Shown in pieces: positions 58,819-64,000 of a stretch of 64,000 nt of DNA. Position numbers and translations under genes: made by a program. The notes below the pieces were generated by a model. That model was not told the DNA's origin. It ran no database searches and saw only the letters and a list, made by a program, of their open reading frames with translations. Position 1 is the first letter of the stretch; each line of letters opens with the position of its first letter. The stretch is from Phycisphaerae bacterium (GTDB taxonomy: Bacteria; Planctomycetota; Phycisphaerae; Phycisphaerales; UBA1924): contig JAUILU010000002.1 in the NCBI GenBank assembly GCA_030432905.1, positions 448,084-512,083 of the forward strand, given 5' to 3'.

Positions 58819-59277
58819 CTAGCGCCAGCGGTAGGTGCGACGGTTGGTATTGGTGTGGCTGCTGTCGTAGTAGATGTACGCGCGGTCGCTTGTCGGGAGG
58901 TAGATCCGGCGGTCGTAGCGGAGGTTGGGCTTCGGGTCTTCGTGCCAGCGGTCGGTGGCGAGCGTGGCTCGGGGCGTGCGCATGTTCAGCTCGTCGTTGC
59001 GGCGCGAGACCTCTTGCCCGGTTGTGATCGAGAGCGGGTGGACGGTCGCCGGCGACATGACGAGGGCCCACTGCGAGTTCTGGGAGTGGAAGACATTGGG
59101 GCGGTCACGCCTGGTGACCTTGTTGCTGCTGCAGCCTGCGAAGACGAGGCACGAGGCCAGGAGTGCAATCCCGGCCAGCTTTCCCACTGCACCGCCAGCG
59201 CGCTCCGTCAAGACGGAACACTCTGGGCCGGGCATGACCCCGGCCGCTCTCTCTTCCAAGGCTCGCAGACTTCCCAT
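58819..59277 (-). CDS. Putative lipoprotein, basic, unknown function
   Basis: 152 aa. A long N-terminal region precedes a hydrophobic core and lipobox VFAGC at about residue 49; the mature part is rich in Arg, Asn and Tyr (ATDRWHEDPKPNLRYDRRIY, THTNTNRRTYRWR), probably surface exposed. AAAGGGAG before the ATG supports the start, although the signal n-region is unusually long. The family is unknown. It is convergent with the methyltransferase pair. Confidence 0.5.
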   Translation of the reverse strand: MGSLRALEERAAGVMPGPECSVLTERAGGAVGKLAGIALLASCLVFAGCSSNKVTRRDRPNVFHSQNSQWALVMSPATVHPLSITTGQEVSRRNDELNMRTPRATLATDRWHEDPKPNLRYDRRIYLPTSDRAYIYYDSSHTNTNRRTYRWR

Positions 59278-59645
59278 GTCTGCTCCCTTTACAAACGGCG
59301 GACCATGCCGACGCCTGCCAGGAGAGCGGTGTACAGCTCGAGATTCTCGGTCTGTTCACGCCGGGTGATGCCCGGCTGCAACTCCCCTGTTGTGGGCCAT
59401 CATCACCGAAACCTATAGGAATAGCAAGAGCCGTGTCCGGATTTGCCTGCGATGCTGGTTATAAGGGCATCGGCGGAGGGGCTGGTAGGGTTATCGGACG
59501 TATTCGCAGAGGCCGGGACCGTCGGTTTAGTGGGGCGGGGATCTCGTCGGCGGGGTGTAAGTTCTGGACCATGGGCGTGCGACACGCCGGTGAGCCTCGC
59601 CACTAACACGGATCCGCTGGGGGTGTTTGACCCAAGAAGAGGGAA
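59278..59645. other. Intergenic region before tRNA-Arg
   Basis: 368 bases without a gene that can be supported; open frames here are short and arginine/glycine-rich. The only clear structure is the inverted repeat next to the tRNA (59619-59652). The rest contains no recognised promoter or RNA element. Confidence 0.45.
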
Positions 59646-59652
59646 CACCCCC
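59619..59652 (-). repeat. Inverted repeat overlapping the 3' end of tRNA-Arg
   Basis: GGGGGTGTT (59619-59627) is perfectly complementary to AACACCCCC (59644-59652), the latter being the tRNA-Arg 3' acceptor strand and two trailer bases. A further CCC/GGG match lies inside. The hairpin in the transcript could compete with the acceptor stem or act as a processing/termination signal. Confidence 0.6.
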
Positions 59653-59719
59653 GGCAGGGTTCGAACCTGCGACCTCGGCTTTAGGAAAGCCACGCTCTAT
59701 CCAGCTGAGCTACAGGGGC
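59646..59719 (-). tRNA. tRNA-Arg (CCT anticodon)
   Basis: Minus-strand cloverleaf: acceptor GCCCCTG / CGGGGGT, D arm GCTCAGCTGGATAGAGC, anticodon stem TGGCT / AGCCG around TTCCTAA (CCT, reading AGG), T arm GCAGG TTCGAAC CCTGC. CCA is not encoded. Its 3' acceptor strand is also part of an inverted repeat. Confidence 0.93.
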
Positions 59720-59793
59720 AACTGCCCGATGGTAGCACGCATCGCGCCCGACTGGCTCGGCCCGGCTCGGTCTAGCTCGTGTCCGGGCTAACC

Positions 59794-60513
59794 CTAGGTC
59801 TGCGGAGCTTGTCTCTGCCTGGTCGACCTCGTCCAGAACCGGATCGCGCCGAGCGTGAAGACCGCCAGTGCCAAGATGTGGTAGCCGCCGATGGGGTCGG
59901 CGAAGCGGTGGTTGTTACGCATGAATTCGTGCGTGAATCTGAACAAGCCGTACGCCATGAGATAGACGTGAAACCTGTTGCCCTCGAACCAGTTCTTCCG
60001 TGTGGCGACGACGGCCCAGCCGAACATGACCGCGTTGAATGCGAACTCGACGGGCTGGGAGGGCCACCGGTGGACGCCCGCGCTGTCGGTGATGGTCCAC
60101 CAGTGGTGCTCGCACAGGATGCCCGCGCAGCAGCCGCGGATGATGCAGCCGATCCTGCCGAACGCGAGGGCGAGTGGGACGATCAGAGCGAAGGCGTCCC
60201 CGGTCGTGCGTTTCATCCGGAGCAGGTGCTTGGTGTACTCGACCATCGCGTACCCGCCTAATAGCCCGCCGAGGATGCTCCGGCCCGTCAGGAGCTGGAC
60301 CATCTTGTCGTGGTAGAGCGGGCCCTCCGCGAAGAGGAACGCGAGCTTGGCGCCGATCGCGGCGCCGCAGAGTCCCGCGATGTAGACGACCACGAGCCGC
60401 TTGTCGGGGTGCTTGTCCTTCTTGTTGATCGCGCGCCAGAGCAGGGCGCTTGCGACCAGTCCGGCTAGCAGCGCAGCGATCGAGAGCGCGATCTGTGCGG
60501 GTGAGTTGTTCAC
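59794..60513 (-). CDS. Lgt-like (prolipoprotein diacylglyceryl transferase family) membrane protein
   Basis: 239 aa with about seven membrane helices. The Lgt-type segments are LTGRSILGGLLGGYAMVEY and ALAFGRIGCIIRGCCAG (Arg120). In true Lgt the second motif is GRxGNFxNxE; here it is the Cys-rich GRIGCxxRGCC variant. True Lgt transfers diacylglyceryl from phosphatidylglycerol to lipoprotein Cys. The GTG at 60513 overlaps the stop of the radical SAM gene as GTGA, so they are translationally coupled. A lipid-linked substrate is likely; a role other than lipoprotein maturation is plausible. Confidence 0.75.
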   Translation of the reverse strand: MNNSPAQIALSIAALLAGLVASALLWRAINKKDKHPDKRLVVVYIAGLCGAAIGAKLAFLFAEGPLYHDKMVQLLTGRSILGGLLGGYAMVEYTKHLLRMKRTTGDAFALIVPLALAFGRIGCIIRGCCAGILCEHHWWTITDSAGVHRWPSQPVEFAFNAVMFGWAVVATRKNWFEGNRFHVYLMAYGLFRFTHEFMRNNHRFADPIGGYHILALAVFTLGAIRFWTRSTRQRQAPQT

Positions 60514-61859
60514 GCGGTCGCGGTGCTCAGGTAGTGCCTGCAGAACGAGTCGAGCGAGCCATCGGGCTTGATGACGTGTGTGCAGCAGCGGTCGATGCGG
60601 TCCTGGTCGAAGGTCCACGCGTCCATGAAGGGCTTGATGAAGATCCGGAACGGCGCATCGGGTCCGATTTCAAGCTGCGCGAGGATGTCGCCCAGGGGTT
60701 CGCTCTCGCAGCCGCACTGGGTGAGGTCTTCGAGGCGGTAGTCCACGCGGTCGCTGAGGAAGCCTTGCAGCGAGTTCAGATCCATGAGCTTACCGAGCGC
60801 GATTGGCCCGTCGTCTTTGCGGATGATGTAGCTGATGGTGTGACAGTTCGGGTCGCCGCAGGGCAGGGGGGTGAAGTCGCTCGTTTCGAGCAGGCCCTGC
60901 GACTGCGCTGCGAGGGCTTCGATGATGTCGCCCGATCCGATCGCGGCGCACTCGTGTTCTCTGAGTACGGGCAGCGTCGAGCTCTCGGTCGGGACTCTGC
61001 CGCTGGAAAACATGGGCTGGAGCGTGATGCCCCGGCACATCGGTTCAGCGAGCCCGACACGGATCGCGTCGCCCATGTGCGGCATCGTGTCCGGGGTCAC
61101 GACCATCGCGAGCGTCGTGGGGATGCCCTCTTCGGCGCACTGCGCGATGACTCGGTTGCGCAGCGAGCGCAGGTCTGCGCCGCGGAGGTCGAGCTGGCCC
61201 TGTTCCTGCGGGCCGTCGTACTGGAGATACAACTCGAAACCGAGGCGATCGCGTCTGAGCCGGCCCATCTGCTTGCGGAACGTATCATCGGTGTCGAGGC
61301 GGATGCCGTTGGTGTTGACGAGGACGTACCCGATCTGTTCGTTGCGCACGGCCCATTCGAGGATGCGCATGAACTCGGGGTGGATCGTGGGCTCGCCGCC
61401 CGAGAGCTGGAGGATGTCGATCAGACCTTTGCGGTCGATGACGACCTGGATGCGCTCGAACACTTGGTCGGCGGGCGTGTACGAGAGGTCGCTGCCCGTG
61501 CCGACGGGTGAGCTCGCGTAGCAGGTGGGGCAGGCGATGTTGCACGAGTCGACGATCTCGATCAGCGCGATGCACGTCGAGAGCGATTCGATGGGGTCGG
61601 TCGATTCGGTGTTGATGGGGCCACACCCGCAGGACGGGCCGCAGCACGAGGCGTTGTCTGGATTGCCGGTGGAGAGGTGGTAGTGCTCAGGGTGTGATTG
61701 GAGTCTGACGCGGAACCCGCCGTGGGTGGGGCACTCTTTGAGCATGAAGACGCCCGTGTCGGTGCGGACCACCTCGGCGGCGATCTCATCGAGGCACACC
61801 GGGCACCGGCTTCTGGTGTGTTTGAGTGTCGTGTTGGTTGAGATGGGCAGGAGTGACAT
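60510..61859 (-). CDS. Tetraether-synthase-like (MJ0619/Tes family) radical SAM protein
   Basis: 449 aa. The N-terminus has a zinc-type site, RCPVCL (Cys19, Cys22) and KECPTHGGF (Cys43, His46), then a Cys-rich insert CCGPSCGCG. The radical SAM cluster is CNIACPTCYA (Cys106, Cys110, Cys113), with LQLSGGEPTIHPEF after it. The C-terminal half keeps PLPCGDPNCHTISYIIR and CCTHVIKPDGSLDSFCRHY, likely extra Fe-S ligands. This layout matches archaeal Tes and bacterial homologues that couple lipid alkyl chains. The product here is inferred. Overlaps the Lgt-like gene by 4 bases. Confidence 0.8.
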   Translation of the reverse strand: MSLLPISTNTTLKHTRSRCPVCLDEIAAEVVRTDTGVFMLKECPTHGGFRVRLQSHPEHYHLSTGNPDNASCCGPSCGCGPINTESTDPIESLSTCIALIEIVDSCNIACPTCYASSPVGTGSDLSYTPADQVFERIQVVIDRKGLIDILQLSGGEPTIHPEFMRILEWAVRNEQIGYVLVNTNGIRLDTDDTFRKQMGRLRRDRLGFELYLQYDGPQEQGQLDLRGADLRSLRNRVIAQCAEEGIPTTLAMVVTPDTMPHMGDAIRVGLAEPMCRGITLQPMFSSGRVPTESSTLPVLREHECAAIGSGDIIEALAAQSQGLLETSDFTPLPCGDPNCHTISYIIRKDDGPIALGKLMDLNSLQGFLSDRVDYRLEDLTQCGCESEPLGDILAQLEIGPDAPFRIFIKPFMDAWTFDQDRIDRCCTHVIKPDGSLDSFCRHYLSTATA

Positions 61860-61870
61860 CGTGTTTGTTC

Positions 61871-62473
61871 CTATGCCATGCACGCGCCGAGGAGGACCAT
61901 CGGGCCGCAGCAGATGCCGATTGTCACGATCAATGTCAGCGAATTGAACAGAATAAGCAAGATCGTCACCACGGTTTCGCCTTCGAAGGATTCTTGTCCT
62001 CGGGCTACTCTGTCGGATTTCATCTGTTTACTGCCAAGGAGAGCCGTCAGAGCGAGCGCCGAGAAAATTCCTGCGAAGCCTCCGATGCCGATCGCTGGAA
62101 TGAGGCCTTTGAAAGAGAGCAATACTGCCGCGACGGTGAGCATCACGGGTGGCAGTGCGCAGAGGACAAGGTTGGGTTTCCTGTACTTTGTTGGCGGTGC
62201 TTGCAATTGGTAGGGATTGTGGCCAGTGCCGAAGCGTGTAAGTATTTTGTAGGTTGAGCCACACTCTGGGCACTTGCCGCTCTTCGGGAGTCCGGCTAGT
62301 TCGTAGTTGCATCTTCTACACGTGGTGGTGTACTGGCTTTTGACTATAAAGTCTTTGACGTACGCGACGCCGCAGCCCGGGCAGTTGCCGTGGTCCGGAA
62401 AGTTATCGAGGCACGCCGAGCAGCGCGGGCACATGATGGCGCACGGCTTGTCTGGTTCGTTGTTCTCGGTCAT
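61871..62473 (-). CDS. Zinc-ribbon membrane protein (two ribbons)
   Basis: 200 aa. Two Cys4 ribbons stand in tandem: CPRCSACLDNFPDHGNCPGC (about residues 15-34) and CRRCNYELAGLPKSGKCPEC (about 53-72). Four hydrophobic segments follow (about residues 100-200). Start ATG overlaps the upstream gene's stop (ATGA). It is the second gene of the four-gene operon with the Tes-like and Lgt-like genes. A role as a partner or sensor is only inferred. Confidence 0.72.
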   Translation of the reverse strand: MTENNEPDKPCAIMCPRCSACLDNFPDHGNCPGCGVAYVKDFIVKSQYTTTCRRCNYELAGLPKSGKCPECGSTYKILTRFGTGHNPYQLQAPPTKYRKPNLVLCALPPVMLTVAAVLLSFKGLIPAIGIGGFAGIFSALALTALLGSKQMKSDRVARGQESFEGETVVTILLILFNSLTLIVTIGICCGPMVLLGACMA

Positions 62474-62967
62474 GGCGATGTGAGCGCGATCAGGCAGGTG
62501 CCGAACGCGATCACAAACGCGGCGGCCATGAGGCAGTTGATCACGAGCAAGACCGCGGCGGCGGCCTTGAGTTTGCCGCTGCGCTTGCGGGCGTTCATTG
62601 GTTCGGGTCTGAACGCTACGGCGAGCTCGATCGGTGCGACGATGCAGCTCAGCAGCGACGCTGGCAGAATGCCGAACAGGATGACGCCGAAGAACGCGTA
62701 CGGGTCGTTTCCGCCGGCATAAATCAAGAGCGTGGTCAGGATGGCCATAACCGCTGGCGGGATCGTGAGCAGGATCATGCTCGGTCTTGAGCGTTTGAGG
62801 TGGAGATTCGTCGTGAGGACGGCTTTGTCGTACTCGGTGCTGCACTCCGGGCACGAACCGACCTTCGGCAGGCCGTCGAGGTTGTACTTGCATTCGGGGC
62901 AGACTAGGCCGAAATAAGAGCTGGGCTCCGGGGTTGGCTGCTCTTGGTTGGCCTGCTCGGTGTCCAC
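62470..62967 (-). CDS. Zinc-ribbon membrane protein (one ribbon)
   Basis: 165 aa. One Cys4 ribbon, CPECKYNLDGLPKVGSCPEC (about residues 23-42), precedes three or four hydrophobic segments from about residue 60 on. Related in ribbon and topology to the next gene, so they may be a duplicated pair. It is the first gene of the operon 62967-59794, which reads toward the tRNA-Arg. Function unknown. Confidence 0.7.
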   Translation of the reverse strand: MDTEQANQEQPTPEPSSYFGLVCPECKYNLDGLPKVGSCPECSTEYDKAVLTTNLHLKRSRPSMILLTIPPAVMAILTTLLIYAGGNDPYAFFGVILFGILPASLLSCIVAPIELAVAFRPEPMNARKRSGKLKAAAAVLLVINCLMAAAFVIAFGTCLIALTSP

Positions 62968-63138
62968 GCCTTGAGTCTATTCGAGTTTGGGTGGGACCGG
63001 TTTCTGCAATAAATATGGGTCGGCTTGGAACCGCCGGGGCTGTCAGGCGTCAGACAGCGGAGGCAGTTCATGGTCATATCTGGTCAGAGGGTTGGCGGTT
63101 GCCGTCTGCCCGGGTACGAATCGAAGAAGCGGGTGAGA

Positions 63139-64000
63139 ATGATGAGACATCGTGGCGGCTTTACGCTTGTTGAATTGGCGGCTGTTGTGGCGGTCGCCGG
63201 TGTGCTGGTTTCGCTCGGGGTGGGCACGCTGGGATACAGCCGGGATCAGGCGTCGGTGCGTTCGGACATCTCTGATCTCCGTCAGATCGCGCAGGCGTCG
63301 GCGATGTACGCCGAGAGCAACCAAGACCGGCTCTTTTCGTTCTCGTGGAAGCCGGGCGAGGTGCCTGATACGCCGAACAAGGAACTGGCGATCGCTTGCG
63401 GGGTTCTTAATCCGTTTAACTCAAGTGATGCAACACGGGCAGCGGTCTACCAGCAGCTCGATCTGGTTTCGCGCAACTCCGAATTTGAGGAGATCGTGCC
63501 CTCGCTGAGTATCGCCCCGGTTGGGCATACGCCGTTCCCTTTGTACAACCACCTGGTGCTGATGCACTACATGGGTGAGTCGATGCCATCGGCGAAGTTT
63601 GTTTCAGCCGGTGATCGGGCGCGCGGTTATTGGCTCGACAACACAGAGAAGTACCTCGCCGACCCGCTCAATTCAAAGTATCTGCCGCCCACAACATCCA
63701 CATCGTTTAGTCAGCTGTGGCGTTGGCCTTTTAGTTCGTCGTACGTGACGGGGCCGTCGCACTATTCAAATGACTACGGCTCGCTCTCAAACAATCCGAT
63801 TCCGCGGACGGTGGCTCGGGCAAGCAATCACAGGATTTGGATCATGCCGACAACCCCGGGCGTCCTCGGGGAACGCAGGATGAACGAGGTCGCTCACCCG
63901 TCGCTCAAGGTGCAGATGTTCGATGACTACGACCGGTACACGGGCCAGTTCGGGCAGTACTTCGGGTTCGATGACTCGGCTTCGACCATGGTCTTCTACG
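63139..64000 (+). CDS. Type IV prepilin-like/pseudopilin protein (partial, runs off window)
   Basis: The frame is open from ATG 63139 to the last base, 287 codons. The N-terminus is the class III prepilin peptidase signal MMRHRGGFTLVELAAVVAVA: cleavage after Gly, methylated Phe, Glu at position 5 of the mature part, and a hydrophobic helix. The remaining part (IAQASAMYAESNQDRLFSFS, PLYNHLVLMHYMGESMPSAK) is like the large pseudopilin-type proteins of planctomycetes with DUF1559-type C-termini. The start could be one codon later. The end of the gene is missing. Confidence 0.82.
   Translation, partial: MMRHRGGFTLVELAAVVAVAGVLVSLGVGTLGYSRDQASVRSDISDLRQIAQASAMYAESNQDRLFSFSWKPGEVPDTPNKELAIACGVLNPFNSSDATRAAVYQQLDLVSRNSEFEEIVPSLSIAPVGHTPFPLYNHLVLMHYMGESMPSAKFVSAGDRARGYWLDNTEKYLADPLNSKYLPPTTSTSFSQLWRWPFSSSYVTGPSHYSNDYGSLSNNPIPRTVARASNHRIWIMPTTPGVLGERRMNEVAHPSLKVQMFDDYDRYTGQFGQYFGFDDSASTMVFY

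Noticed and set aside
1..64000. CRISPR arrays, insertion sequences, prophage, rRNA genes
   Set aside because: No regularly spaced repeats, transposase, integrase, phage structural gene or rRNA-like sequence was recognised on either strand.

Overview
The window reads as a chromosomal segment of a Planctomycetota bacterium, most likely class Phycisphaerae (order Phycisphaerales). This is inferred from sequence style, not from a marker gene. The clues are high GC, secreted proteins with two-repeat dockerin-like modules ending in Gly-Cys, a C-terminal sorting signal of the VPAPSA...RRRR type, many small membrane proteins with Cys4 zinc ribbons of the C-x2-C-x-Y-(D/N)-x...CPEC kind, and a prepilin of the GGFTLVE type. 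Gene density is high, operons use 4-base ATGA/GTGA overlaps, and four convergent pairs share the last bases of their stop codons. No insertion sequence, prophage, CRISPR array or rRNA operon was seen.

Region by region. 1-6.4 kb: exported alpha/beta hydrolase, MgtE Mg2+ channel, LmbE-type deacetylase, divergent tRNA-dihydrouridine synthase, DinB-fold protein. 6.4-13.8 kb: catalase behind a PerR-like operator, DJ-1/PfpI protein, two more DinB-fold proteins, a dockerin-tailed secreted protein, a secreted propeller-like protein and an exported esterase. 13.8-24.3 kb: a TPP riboswitch in front of thiC, an SDR dehydrogenase, a stand-alone WYL-like protein, a DUF2959 lipoprotein, a first HPF-like protein, small membrane proteins, a hemolysin III-type protein, a lone flagellin, a short RecQ and OsmC. 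24.3-35.4 kb: an ECF sigma / anti-sigma-like / DUF1624 operon, phoH-pgpH, phoB-phoR and a porin.

35.4-44.8 kb: a minus-strand operon GT2 - BshC-like - BtuF-like - argS, an HxlR/quinone-reductase divergon, a PA0069-type radical SAM protein, and a STAS protein. 44.8-50 kb: tRNA-Gln, ABC exporter, DAACS symporter, then an iron/oxidative block: a ferritin-like protein whose operator closely matches that of the catalase, and a heme oxygenase with a Fur-like box. 50-59.3 kb: a beta-helix protein with an N-terminal dockerin module, a PEP-CTERM-type protein, tRNA-Ile, a DUF502 - HPF - PtsN - HPr operon, murA, and a tandem pair of paralogous methyltransferases. 59.6-63 kb: tRNA-Arg and a four-gene operon of two zinc-ribbon membrane proteins, a tetraether-synthase-like radical SAM enzyme and an Lgt-like membrane protein. 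The window ends inside a prepilin gene.

The strongest candidates for new biology are the radical SAM/Lgt-like lipid operon (59794-62967) and the shared metal-peroxide regulon logic (operators at 7997, 48964 and 49786). A possible bacillithiol-type thiol set (LmbE, BshC-like, three DinB-fold proteins) and an inverted repeat that could compete with the tRNA-Arg acceptor stem also deserve a look. All functional statements come from motif reading by eye; no search was run.
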